Shown here: piece by piece, positions 7,354 to 17,700 of the stretch
Layout of the letters: each line of letters begins with the position of its first letter
Numbering within the stretch: the first letter of the stretch is position 1
Assembly: GCA_964244295.1 (NCBI GenBank)
Contig: CAXTIG010000066.1
Location: 1 to 24,449 of the forward strand
From: JAJAZB01 sp964244295
Lineage (GTDB): Bacteria > Bacteroidota > Bacteroidia > Cytophagales > Spirosomataceae
Length of the DNA stretch: 24,449 bases
Direction: 5' to 3'
Notes under the pieces: model-generated
Database searches by the model: none
Seen by the model: only the letters and a program-made list of their open reading frames with translations
Told to the model about the DNA's origin: nothing
Program-made: the position numbers and the translations under genes

Positions 7354-7920
7354 CAGTGCTGCCTGAAATTCTTTGCTGTCGGGTTTTACGCCGGAGGCGA
7401 AGAAATTGACCAGTTCACCGCGCTCGTTGAGGAGGTACTTACAGAAATTCCAGGTCGGGACTTTGTCGTTCCAGCCGTTGAGGTCTTTTGTGCTGAGCCA
7501 CTTGTAAAGCGGGTGCTGGTCGCTGCCGACCACCGAAATTTTCTCGAACATCGGAAAACTCACGCCGTAGTTTTTCTGGCAAAACGCGCCGATTTCTTCG
7601 TTGCTACCCGACTCCTGTCCGCCGAAATTGTTGGCCGGGAAGCCCAGCACGATCACTTTTTCTTTGTTGGCTTTGTAGAACTTCTCCCAGTCGGCGTACT
7701 GCGGGGTGTAGCCGCAGGCGGAGGCCGTGTTGAGCACCACGATTTTCTTGCCCTTGTACTGCGAAAAGTCGATGGTTTGCTTGCCGTCAAGGGTTTTCAC
7801 TTTAAAATCGTAGAACGAACCTTTGGCGGCAATGGCGTCGTTGGGACGGAGTTTCACTTCTTTTTTGTCGGCAAAAAGTCCGCTGATGAGTGTCGTGAGC
7901 ATGAAAATGAATTTAAGCAT
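7348..7920 (-). CDS. glutathione peroxidase family protein (cysteine type), probably exported
   Basis: This thioredoxin-fold peroxidase of 190 residues reduces H2O2 or lipid hydroperoxides. Bacterial Cys-type members usually take electrons from thioredoxin rather than glutathione. The peroxidatic Cys is C69 in NTASACGYTPQY. The other catalytic residues are Q102 in FGGQE and W157-N158 in WNF. A short hydrophobic N-terminus (about 1-16) followed by ADKKE suggests export or a lipid-free signal peptide. The ATG at 7918-7920 was chosen because a 23-residue longer frame would only translate the preceding inverted repeat and then continue with MLKFIF. It lies between argS and menA, each separated by a repeat, and no functional link to either is evident. 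Confidence 0.92.
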   Translation of the reverse strand: MLKFIFMLTTLISGLFADKKEVKLRPNDAIAAKGSFYDFKVKTLDGKQTIDFSQYKGKKIVVLNTASACGYTPQYADWEKFYKANKEKVIVLGFPANNFGGQESGSNEEIGAFCQKNYGVSFPMFEKISVVGSDQHPLYKWLSTKDLNGWNDKVPTWNFCKYLLNERGELVNFFASGVKPDSKEFQAALK

Positions 7921-7921
7921 G

Positions 7922-8013
7922 GGGAAACAGAGAAAAGTGGATAGTGGACAGATTACAGAGGAGCGTGGAGTGAGTAGGGAGTGAATCAACTAGCTATCCA
8001 CTATCCTCTAATT
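7922..8013. repeat. inverted repeat between argS and glutathione peroxidase
   Basis: A perfect 10-base arm GGATAGTGGA at 7939-7948 pairs with 7997-8006. The surrounding bases are made of related GGATAGT / GGAGTGA / AGTAGGG words at roughly 7-base spacing. The element fills the whole gap between the argS stop (8014-8016) and the start region of the peroxidase gene. The arms are weaker and less regular than those of the neighbouring elements, so it may be a decayed member. Confidence 0.6.
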
Positions 8014-9807
8014 TCACATTCGTTCCGGGGCTTCCATGCCTAACAACCGCAGGGAGCGCCGGATGGTTTGCGCCACCGCCGCCGAAAGTTCGATCCGGAA
8101 GCCTCTTTTCACCGGGTCGGGTTCGTTGAGGACGGAAAGTTCGGTGTAAAACTGGTTGTAAGCTTTGGCTAACTCGTAGGCGTATTGCGCCAGCAGCGCC
8201 GGCGAATACAAAGCCCCGGCATCGGCCAGCCGTTCGGGAAACTGGCTAAGGATGAAAATGACTTCGCGCTCGAAGGAGTGGAGACCCGTCAACTTCCCGA
8301 AATCGGAGCGCCGACCGGTTTCAAAATTTCGGGAAGTTTTAGCGTCGCGCAAAAGTTTTGAAATTCGGGCGTGGCAATACTGGATGTACGGTCCGGTATC
8401 TCCATTCAGTTTCACGCTTTCCTGCGGGTTGAAAGTCATTCGTTTTTTAGGATCCACGCGAAGCAGAAAATACTTCAGCGCGCCCATCGCCAGGGTGTGG
8501 TACAGCGCCTGCGCTTCGGCTTCGGTGAAATCATCGATTTTACCCCGCGATAGGGTTTCTTCTTCCGCAGTGGCCTCCATCTCGGCCATCAGGTCGTCGG
8601 CGTCCACCACGGTGCCCTCGCGCGATTTCATCCGGCCCGAAGGCAAATCGACCATGCCGTAACTGAGGTGAAACAGCCCGTCGGCGTAGGGCCGACCGAG
8701 TTTCTGGAGAATGTGAAACAGCACCTCGAAATGATAATCCTGCTCGTTGCCGACCACGTACACCGATTTTTGCATCGGGAAATTCTGGTACTTCAAATCG
8801 GCCAGGCCCAAATCCTGGGTGATGTACACCGAGGTGCCGTCGGCGCGGAGTACCAGTTTCTCATCCAAGCCCTCGGCGCTCAGGTCGATCCACACCGAGC
8901 CGTCGGGGCGGCGGAAAAACACGCCTTTTTCGAGGCCCTCTTCCACCACGTCTTTGCCCAGCAGGTACGTGTCCGACTCGTAGTAAATCCGGTCGAAATC
9001 CACGCCCATCTTTTGCCAGCTTTCGTCGAAACCCACGTACACCCAGCCGTTCATTTCTGCCCACAGCGCCCGTACCTCCGGGTCGCCTTCTTCCCACTGG
9101 AGCAGCATCCGTTGGGCGGCTTTCATCAGCGGGGCTTCTTTTTCGGCCTGCTCCGCTGGCGTGCCCGCTGCCACGAGAGCGGCAATTTCGGCTTTGTACG
9201 CCTGATCGAATTTCACGTAGTACCGGCCCACGAGGTGGTCGCCTTTTTCGCCCGTGCTGGTGGGCGTTTCGCCGTTTCCAAACCGCTGGTAGGCCAGCAT
9301 CGATTTGCAGATGTGAATGCCCCGGTTGTTGATGATGTTGGCCTTCACGGTGTGGTAGCCGTTGGCTTTCAGAATCTCGGCGACGGAATAGCCCAGAAAA
9401 TTGTTGCGCAAATGGCCCAGGTGCAGGGGTTTATTCGTGTTGGGCGAGGCGTACTCCACCACGACGGTTTGGCCCTTCGCCGGAAACTGCGCGAATTCGG
9501 GGGATTGCGTAGCGCGAAACGTATCCAGCCAGGCGGTATCGGCGATGCTCAGGTTAAGAAACCCCTGCACGACGTTGTAGGCGCTCACCGCGTCGGTGGT
9601 TTCCAACACGGCTTTGCCCAGCGCCTCGGCAATCGCCGTTGGGGCCTGTTTCAATGCTTTGGCGAGGGGAAAGGTGACGAAGGTGTAAAAGCCCTCGAAT
9701 TCTTTTTTGGTGGGTTGCAGCAGCAAGTCGGCGGGCGGCACGTCGAGGCCGAACTGCGCCCGGAGTGCCCCGCTGAGGGCCTGTTGAATGGAGGAAGAAA
9801 GACTCAT
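8014..9807 (-). CDS. argS: arginyl-tRNA synthetase
   Basis: This class I aminoacyl-tRNA synthetase of 597 residues charges tRNA-Arg in the cytosol. The N-terminal additional domain (about 1-110) is followed by the HIGH signature as HLGH at 129-132 within SPNTNKPLHLGHLRNN. The KMSKS-equivalent loop is GRMKSREGTV at 391-400, and the C-terminal DALR anticodon-binding domain contains PYIQYCHARISKLL and ends in EAPERM. Length is normal for the family. The start ATG is at 9805-9807. It is the first of five co-oriented minus-strand genes and is divergent from the 505-residue exported protein, with an inverted repeat in the shared upstream region. Confidence 0.97.
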   Translation of the reverse strand: MSLSSSIQQALSGALRAQFGLDVPPADLLLQPTKKEFEGFYTFVTFPLAKALKQAPTAIAEALGKAVLETTDAVSAYNVVQGFLNLSIADTAWLDTFRATQSPEFAQFPAKGQTVVVEYASPNTNKPLHLGHLRNNFLGYSVAEILKANGYHTVKANIINNRGIHICKSMLAYQRFGNGETPTSTGEKGDHLVGRYYVKFDQAYKAEIAALVAAGTPAEQAEKEAPLMKAAQRMLLQWEEGDPEVRALWAEMNGWVYVGFDESWQKMGVDFDRIYYESDTYLLGKDVVEEGLEKGVFFRRPDGSVWIDLSAEGLDEKLVLRADGTSVYITQDLGLADLKYQNFPMQKSVYVVGNEQDYHFEVLFHILQKLGRPYADGLFHLSYGMVDLPSGRMKSREGTVVDADDLMAEMEATAEEETLSRGKIDDFTEAEAQALYHTLAMGALKYFLLRVDPKKRMTFNPQESVKLNGDTGPYIQYCHARISKLLRDAKTSRNFETGRRSDFGKLTGLHSFEREVIFILSQFPERLADAGALYSPALLAQYAYELAKAYNQFYTELSVLNEPDPVKRGFRIELSAAVAQTIRRSLRLLGMEAPERM

Positions 9808-9810
9808 TTT

Positions 9811-9889
9811 CAGTGGTGAAAGCTGAATTGCGAATGGTGAATCAACGATGCTTTTTTATTCACCATTCAGCTTTCACCATTCAGAATTG
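9811..9889. repeat. 7-base-word inverted repeat upstream of argS
   Basis: The left arm 9811-9842 and right arm 9858-9889 are built of TGAATGG / TGAAAGC words with a 15-base loop. Fourteen bases (TGGTGAAAGCTGAA) match exactly, then the left arm carries one extra 7-base word (TTGCGAA), then the match resumes with TGGTGAAT. It lies three bases upstream of the argS start, in the divergent intergenic region. Confidence 0.88.
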
Positions 9890-9940
9890 ATGCGCAAATC
9901 TACGCCAAAACCCCCAACCGCCCGGAGGCAGGCCCGGAAT

Positions 9941-9970
9941 TTGCTTCCGACGGAGCAGTGCTGTATTTTG
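9941..9970 (+). promoter_or_regulatory. possible Bacteroidota-type promoter
   Basis: TTTG-like ATTTG with TTG at 9941-9943 is followed after 20 bases by TATTTTG at 9964-9970. This is one base off the Bacteroidota -7 consensus TAnnTTTG, at acceptable spacing from a -33 TTG. It would give a leader of about 25 bases to the ATG at 10001. Such motifs occur by chance, so this is a weak call. Confidence 0.3.
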
Positions 9971-10000
9971 GTACGCCCAATCGGCTCCGTGCCCCCGTCC

Positions 10001-11518
10001 ATGAACTTACTTTACTACGTACCCCGCTTTCTACTGTTCAGCTGCTGGCTGGTAGGCGGGCTGCGGCCCCTGGTTGCCTTCGCCCAACTGGAACAAACCA
10101 AACGGCTGGAATTTGAGCGGAAACCCAACGCCAGCGACGACTTTGAAGTACTCGCCCTGGGCCGTAACGGGATGCTGCTCACCAAAAAAACGCAGGATTA
10201 CTTCGCCGGGGCGCCGCACCTTTGGCACTTTACCCAGTACGATACCGAAATGGAAGTGCGCTGGGAGACCGACCTGAAAGTGCGTTCTCCGATGGAACCC
10301 TTGCTGTCATACCACAACGCGCAGTATTTATTCTGGCTTTTCGGCGACCCTGAATCGCAGAAAATCAACGTTCTCCGCCTTAATCTCGACACGGGCGACC
10401 AGGAACTCATCGAGGGCGAACTCCTGGCCATCGACGATGTGTCGCACTTTCGGGTGCTGGGCAACACGGCCTTCGTGGCCGGGCATTACCGCGAACGGGC
10501 CGTGGTGGTGCGCTTCGATTTTTTTAGCCGCCAATCGCGGGTGCTGCCGGGGCTGTACGTCAACCGGCTGTCGGTGAGCAGCCTCGAACTCGACGAAGCC
10601 GCCGAACAGGTGAACGTCATCGTGACTACGACCCGTAAAAGCCGCTGTCAGTTGGCGTTGCGGACGTATTCCTACGAAGGAAAACTGCTGCGCGAAACCC
10701 CCCTGCCCGCCGAAGAAGGGCGCACGCTGCTGTCGGGCAAGGTGGTGCCGCTGGGCGCGGGGGAGTCGCTGCTGGTGGGCAATTATTCCACCAACTGCTC
10801 GCCCTACGCCCAGGGTGTGTACGTGGCCCAACTCGCCGAGGGCGCGCAAACAGCGGTGAAATACCTGGAGTTTGCCCAGTTCAAAAACTTTTTCAATTAC
10901 CTCAAACCTGGTCGGCGGCAGCGGGTACTCGACCGCATCGCCCGCAAGCGGGAGGAAGGCAAGGAGGCCCGGTTCCGTTACCTGATGCTGGTTCACGACC
11001 TGGTGCCCACCGAGGAGGGATTCCTGCTCGTGGCCGAAGCCTTTTTTCCCCAGTACCGGAGTAGCCCCACGGTGGGCTTCGTGCCCATGTCCAGGGGCGT
11101 GAGCGACCGCTCGCTGGAAGGTTACCGCTACACCCACGCCATGATTTGTGGCTTCGACAAAACTGGTAAGCTGCTCTGGGACAACTGCCTGGCCATGCCC
11201 GACCGCCTCAGCTACGAACTCGAAGAGCAGGTACAACTGACCAAACAAGCCAACGACCGCCTCGTGCTGGCCTACCCGCTGGAAGACAAAATCAGCACGC
11301 TTGTGATTCGGGGCAACGAGGTGGTCGAAGACAAAGGCGAGTTTGATTTAGCCCCAAAAAACGGTCCTGAACGGATTCTTTCCAACGACAACACCACCCT
11401 GGCCGCCTGGTACGGGCAGTATTTTCTGGCCTGGGGAACGCAAAAAAAAGCGGGTAGCCGCGAAAATTCCGCCCGCGAGGTGTTTTACCTCGATAAGTTG
11501 AGTTACCCGGTGCGCTGA
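10001..11518 (+). CDS. exported protein of unknown function
   Basis: I do not recognise this protein of 505 residues. The ATG at 10001 gives a clear Sec signal peptide (hydrophobic residues about 8-26, cleavage likely after VAFA). An in-frame start at 9848 would instead translate the inverted repeat and a poor N-terminus. The mature part is rich in alternating hydrophobic/charged strands, with many Trp/Tyr and repeated short blocks such as WHFTQYD, FLLVAEAF and LVLAYPL, which resembles a beta-propeller. No catalytic motif is visible. Most likely it is periplasmic or outer-surface; there is no lipobox Cys at the cleavage site. It is divergent from argS and followed by a perfect palindrome and the large secreted protein. 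Confidence 0.8.
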   Translation: MNLLYYVPRFLLFSCWLVGGLRPLVAFAQLEQTKRLEFERKPNASDDFEVLALGRNGMLLTKKTQDYFAGAPHLWHFTQYDTEMEVRWETDLKVRSPMEPLLSYHNAQYLFWLFGDPESQKINVLRLNLDTGDQELIEGELLAIDDVSHFRVLGNTAFVAGHYRERAVVVRFDFFSRQSRVLPGLYVNRLSVSSLELDEAAEQVNVIVTTTRKSRCQLALRTYSYEGKLLRETPLPAEEGRTLLSGKVVPLGAGESLLVGNYSTNCSPYAQGVYVAQLAEGAQTAVKYLEFAQFKNFFNYLKPGRRQRVLDRIARKREEGKEARFRYLMLVHDLVPTEEGFLLVAEAFFPQYRSSPTVGFVPMSRGVSDRSLEGYRYTHAMICGFDKTGKLLWDNCLAMPDRLSYELEEQVQLTKQANDRLVLAYPLEDKISTLVIRGNEVVEDKGEFDLAPKNGPERILSNDNTTLAAWYGQYFLAWGTQKKAGSRENSAREVFYLDKLSYPVR

Positions 11519-11532
11519 AGGGCTTAAAAACG

Positions 11533-11628
11533 TGCGAGGGGTCACCCTGAGCGGAGTCGAAGGGCGTGCGGCGGGCCAGCGCTGGCCCGCCGCACGCCCT
11601 TCGACTCCGCTCAGGGTGACCCCTCGCA
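11533..11628. repeat. 96-base perfect palindrome with CACCCTGAGC core
   Basis: Bases 11533-11580 are the exact reverse complement of 11581-11628, with no spacer (centre GCCAGC/GCTGGC). The arms contain GTCACCCTGAGCGGAGTCGA followed by AGGGCGTGCGGCGGG. The outer half closely matches the inner hairpin at 6132-6258 (GTCACCCTGAGC, TCGAAG). It sits between two plus-strand genes, 14 bases after the stop at 11518, where it would form a very strong mRNA hairpin. It lacks a T-run, so it is not a standard intrinsic terminator. Confidence 0.95.
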
Positions 11629-11749
11629 TGGTATACCGATTTTTGGTCAAAACGACACCCGAACGTCGGTTCAAAATTGGCGTGGTATTTGTTGAAAATG
11701 AAGGTACTAGGCCCCCAACGGCCTGCCACATTCGCAACACCCACGCCGT

Positions 11750-14700
11750 ATGAAATTACCTCTCCGTTTCAAAATCCGCCCGGTTCGCCCCTTGCTGACG
11801 TTCCTCAGCGCCCTCGGTCTGCTGTCGGCTTTTCCCGGAATTTCACAGACCAGCCCTTCGTCCCAGGACCGATACACCGCCCTCGTTCGGCAACACCAAA
11901 GCCGGATTCGGTTTGAGGAAAACAAGGGCCAGTGGCCGGAAGGGGCCGCCTTCCGCCTGCAAACGCCCCAGGCCCAGGTGCAGTTTTTCCCCGACCGGGC
12001 CTCGTTCGGGGTTTTGAAAAAAGAGGCTTCCGGGAAACCCCGCGAGGGCTTCGTCTGGAGCCTCCGCTGGCTGGGAGGTCGGGCGAGCACGCCCCGTGCC
12101 CCGAAAAGTAGCCCGGTCGAAACCCGGCGTTTCTACCGGGGACGGTCGGATTTTTCCGTAAAAACAGCCGAAGAACTCGCCTACGACGAGGTCTATCCGG
12201 GCATCGACCTGCGGTTTTACAGCACAAAAAAAAGCGAGTTGGAATACGACTTTATCGTCCAACCCGGTGCCGATCCGGCCCACATCCGCCTTACCCTCGA
12301 CGGGATGAAGCGCGTGTCGATTGCAAAAAATGGGGAGTTGGTGATGGAAACCCCGCTGGGTGAATTGCGGAAAGGCAAACCCGTAGCCTGGCAGGTGATC
12401 GGAGGCAAAGAAATGCCCGTAATGGTGAACTACGCCCTCAACGAGCAGGGCGAAATTTTGTTTAAGACCGGCCCCCACGACCCCACCCAGGCGCTGGTTA
12501 TCGACCCGATTTCGTTGCAGTGGAGCACGTTTCTGGGTGGCGCGGGCTTCGACCGACCGGCGGCGGTGAAGGTCGCGCCCGATGGGAGTGTTTTTGTGAC
12601 GGGCAGCACGAACAGCGCCAATTTCCCCACTACGCCGGGGGCCTTTCAGACGACGCTGACCACCATCAACTCCAACGACGCCTTCGTCACCAAACTAAAT
12701 GCCGATGGCAACACCGTGCTTTGGAGTACGTACCTCGGCGGCAGCAACAACGACGAAGCCAGCGACCTCGAACTCGACCCCGCCGGAAACGTGTACGTTA
12801 CCGGCGTGACCACCAGTCAGAGCAGCGAACCGGTGCCGTTTCCGACTACCCCCAACGCCGCCCAGCCGACCACCGCGTCCCCGTCTACGTCTCCAACCAG
12901 CCTGTTTTTGAGCAAATTTGACGCGAGCGGGGCCTTGCAGTACAGCACCTTCTGGGGCGCGCAGGATACGTTTATCGGAGGCAATCCGAAACTGGCGGTT
13001 TCGATCACGGGCGAAGCCTACATCGCCGTGCCCAGCTTGTTCGGGACCGGGCCGGGCCTATTGACTACGCCGGGGGCCTACCAGGCCAGCCGCTACGACG
13101 AGGGCGATCCCTACGTGCTGGCCTTCAACGCCGACGGCACCGTCAAGTACGCTACCTACTTCGGTTCGGGATCGAGAGGCGAATCCCTGAACGAAATCTC
13201 GCTGGCCCCCGGCGGCGAACTGTACCTGGCGGGCTACGTCAACGACCGGAATCCGATTACCCTCCCACGCATCCCCGTCACGCCCGGCGGGTACCAAACT
13301 GCCCCGCTGACCGAACCCGACTACGGGTACGTGGCCCTACTCAACGCCAACGGCACGGCGGTGTTGAACAGCACCCACCTGCGCGGAATTGGCCCGCTGG
13401 ACCTCGAACGCGCCGCCGACGGCTCAGTGTATGTACTCGGCCTGGGAGCCAATCCCGCCACGGCGGGCCTGAGTGTCACTACCGGCTCAATTTACCCGGT
13501 TTCGACCCTGACCAACGCCCAGACCAGCAACCTGATGGCCCTTCACCTGAATGGAGCGTTGAGCAGTCTCCAGCAAGGCTCGATTCTGAGTGTGCAAACT
13601 CAGTTTGGTATTTCGGGCGGTGAAAATAGCGGCTACCTCGAACTCGACGCGCTGGGCGGAGTGCAGGTGTACGCCGACCTGCGCTTCGTGTCGAATGCCT
13701 CGGTGGCCCCGCTCATGCCGGGGGCCTTTCAGCCCAACCCGATTGGGGGGTCGGGATCGGGCGGTGCTTCCGCGACGCCGTATTTTACCCTCCTGAATTC
13801 GACCCTGAGCCAGACCAGCTACGCGACGTTTTTACACGGGACCGTCGGGTACGCTTCGGCCACCAACCTCGCGGTGGGTCCCTGCAAAACCTACCTGCTT
13901 ACGGTCACCAGCCAAAGCGATTTTCCGGTTACGCCCTCGGCGTTCAAAGACGACGGCGTAACCGTGGTCAGTGGCTACGATGCCAGTTACAACGGCAGTT
14001 TTCAGGATGCTGTCCTGAGCGTGTTCAACTACCCCAAAGTGACCAACCCCGCCGCCAACACCATCAGCACCAGCACGACCAGCTACTGCAAGGGCAGCGC
14101 CATCCGGCCCCTGATGGGTACCGCCTTCGATTCGCTGGGATTTGCCCTGCCAGTGGTTCAGTTTGGTCCCAATTCCAGCACCGCCACGGCGGGCGTGGAT
14201 TACCAGTGGCAGCAAAGCAGCAGCGCGGGCGGCCCCTGGGCCGATATTCCCGGCGCGACCGGCCGCCATTTCACGCCCGTGGCCCCCCTCAGCCCGACCA
14301 CGATTTTCTACCGCCGCCAGGTGCGGATTCCGGCCTGGGCAGCGACCTGCGCCCCCGGCGGGCCTTACGACAGCAACGTACTTTCGCTCACCTTCAGCAG
14401 CGACCAGGCTCCGACGACCGATTTGCTGCCGGGCACCTATGGTTTTTGCAACACCTCACCGCTGGCCCTATCAGTCAATATCGCCAGCGCCGACGGCAAC
14501 TTCGCCCCCTACACCTACGCCTGGACCCCGCCGCTGGGACTCACGCTCCCGGCGGGCAGCGTACCCGGCGTTTCTTCGCCCATCAACACGACCATCAACC
14601 AGCCCGGCACGTACTACCTGCAAGTGACCGACAGCCGGGGTTGCGTCAGTGACGACACGCTCGACGCGGCTTTTTTTGCCCTCGATACCGGCCCAACCGT

Positions 14701-17700
14701 GATGTATACCTGCGGGGCGACGACGGTGAAATTCGGCCCCGGTGCGCCCGCCCCCGACTACGCCAATTTCCCTTTCAACACCTACCAATGGTCGCCCGCG
14801 ACGGGTTTGAATAACCCCGGTCTGCTCCGCCCGACGCTTTCGCCCGCCCCGACGTCGCCCAACAGCGCCGGGCCGTACACGCTCACGGTCAACGGGTGCG
14901 TGGTGGGGAGTGCCACGGTTCAGGGTAATCCGACGTTGGGTTTCCCCCACCCGCTGCCGCCGATTGCCCTCTGTCAGGGCGACTCGGCCCAGTTGGGGCA
15001 GGGTGTGGTGGCGCAGCCGGGCATCACCTACCAGTGGGCACCGGTGTTGGGTATCAGAAACGCTCAGGATCCAAACACGGTGTTGAAAGCCGCTTACGCG
15101 CCCCAGGGCGTGAACGTGCAGACTTACTACCTGACGGGCTACCAGCCGGGTACGGGTTGCTACGACACTACCTCGCAGGGGGTCACGATTTACCGCCTGC
15201 CCACGGAAGATTTTGGCGAAACGATTCCGATTTGCTACGATGAAACCGTCGGCATTTTGCCCACGACCCAATTTGGCACCGCCACCGAACCGGGCATCAG
15301 TTACGCCTGGACCGCCACCGTCACGGTGGGGACGGGCAACGTAGGCGTACCCACCAACGGGCAGGCCCTGGGTTTTTTAAATAACCCCAACGCCGCCTCG
15401 GTCGTTTTTGCCCTGCCCGGCCCAGGCATCGGCTTCGGGGGGCTGGCTAACGGCACCTACGCGATCACCTACGTCCGAACAAGTTTCAATACCGCCAACC
15501 CCACCTGCGCCCGCACGGACACGGTCGTGATCGAGTACAGCGTCGGTCCCTGTACCGTCGGGGCGGGGGGCTGCACCTTGCTGGCCAACGCGGGCCTCCA
15601 GGGCAGTTGCGGGGGCGATAGCACACTCGTCGGCACCGCCAATCCGGCTAGTTTTCTGGTATACCACTGGTCGCCGGTGCTGGGCTTGAAAGATCCACTG
15701 ACGGGTTTGCCGCTGTTGCCCGGTGGTCCGCATCCGGCTCAGGTGGTGGCCAATCCGGCCAACACGACCATCTACACGCTGGTGGTCAAAAACCCGAACA
15801 TCCCCGGCGACAGTTGCGTCTCGCTGGTGAACGTGTTTGCCGCCGCGCAGTCCACGCCCGTGGTCATTATTCCCCCCACCGCCTCGACCTGCTACGGCGG
15901 CTCGGTGCAGATTGGCGGGCCGCCCATCGTGGGGTTCGATTACCACTGGCAACCCTTCGGCCTGCTCAACGATTCGAGCCTGGCCCAGCCGACGGTGCAG
16001 AACCTGACCGTGCAGACGCTGTTTCGGGTGGACGTGACCGAACCGATTTCGGGCTGTAAAACCCGCGACAGCGTGCTGGTATCGGTGCTGAACGTCAGCG
16101 TCAACGCCGGGCCGGATGGCACGTTTTGCCCGGCGGTGGGAAAAATCGTGAGCGTCGGGGCCTTGCCCAACAACCCCAACTACACCTACGCCTGGAGCAG
16201 CAACGCGGCCGGGGTGAGTTTAGCCAACCCGACCGCCGCCCAGACTACCGCCACGATTCCACCGGCCACGCCCGATTCGGTGTACCTGATTCTGACCGTG
16301 ACCGACATCAACACGAGTTGCGTGCGGAGCGACACGGCCCTCTACCGGCACAGCGCAGGCCCGACCACCGGCCCGAACCAAACCCTGACCGTGTGCGTAG
16401 GGGGTACGATCCAAATCGGCAACACCCCGCCGCCGGGCAGTAGCTACACCTACCTCTGGACTTCGGCCGACCCCGGCAATGGGTTGACACTTGCTCAGTC
16501 GACCCAACCCCGCCCGCTGGTAGCACCCACCGGCACCGGCCCCTGGACCTACACCGCCACGGTGAGCGAAAGCGGCCCCGGCGGGAGTTGTTCGGCCACT
16601 TACACCGTGACGGTGACCCGCTCGACGGAACCCGTCGTACTGGGCACCCCGCCCGCCCCCTGCGCGGCGGGCGGGGTGCCCATCGGGCTGGATTATTCGG
16701 CTACCCAGCCCAGCGACTTTAGCTATTCCTGGTCGCCGGGGAGTTTCGTGGTGAGCGGTAACCCAGCGACCGACGGGCAGATTTCGGTGTACCCGCCCGT
16801 ACCGACCACCTACACGCTCACGGCCATCGGGCCGGGCGGCTGCGTGTTGACGTACCTCTTCAACGTGCCCGCCGCGAGTTACGTAGCGTCGCTGGGGACG
16901 AACCTCAGTCTTTGCAAAAACGGCTCGGCCAACCCCACGCTGGCCTTGCAAGGCACGTTGCCCGGCGGGGCTACCGTCACCTGGACGGGCACCAACGTGG
17001 CCCTGCTCAGTTCGACCAGCGGCTCGTCGGTGCAGTTCAACCTGGCCGGGGCACCCGTGGGCAGCGATACCTTCACGGCTAGCGTGAGTTACGGAGCCGG
17101 TTGTGTCAGCAACGCGAGCATCACGGTGGAGGTAGTCGGATTGCGCAATTTTGCGGGTACCAACCGGCAGACCTGCGCCGGAAACTGCGTCCAAATCGGT
17201 AGTCTCGCCGCGCCGGGCTACTCATTTCAGTGGACGCCCGTGCCGTACAGCGCGGCGGCAGCAGCGGCTTTGCAAAACCCGACTGCTTCGCTTACCACCG
17301 TGTGCTTGAGCAGCACGACCACCTACCAACTCACGGCCACGCACCTCGTCACGGGCTGCACCTTCACCGATCTCGTCACCGTGCAGGTGCGACCCATTCC
17401 CACGCTCATCGTGGATGACGTGACGGTTTGTCAAAACGCGGCGGGCAACCAGACCGTCAGTCTACCCGCCGCGTTAACCCAAAACACCGGCGTAGGACTG
17501 GGATACTGGCTCGACGCGACGGCTCAGTTTGCACCCGTGCCCAACCCCGGTGCGGTGGGGCAGGGAATTTACTACCTGAAATCGTTCAGCGCCGACAGCC
17601 TTTGTTTTGCCCTGGATACGGTGGTGGTGACAGTTGACGAATTGCCCGATTTCAACGGGACCACCGCCTTCGATTGCGTCACTGGATTGGGTACGCTCAC

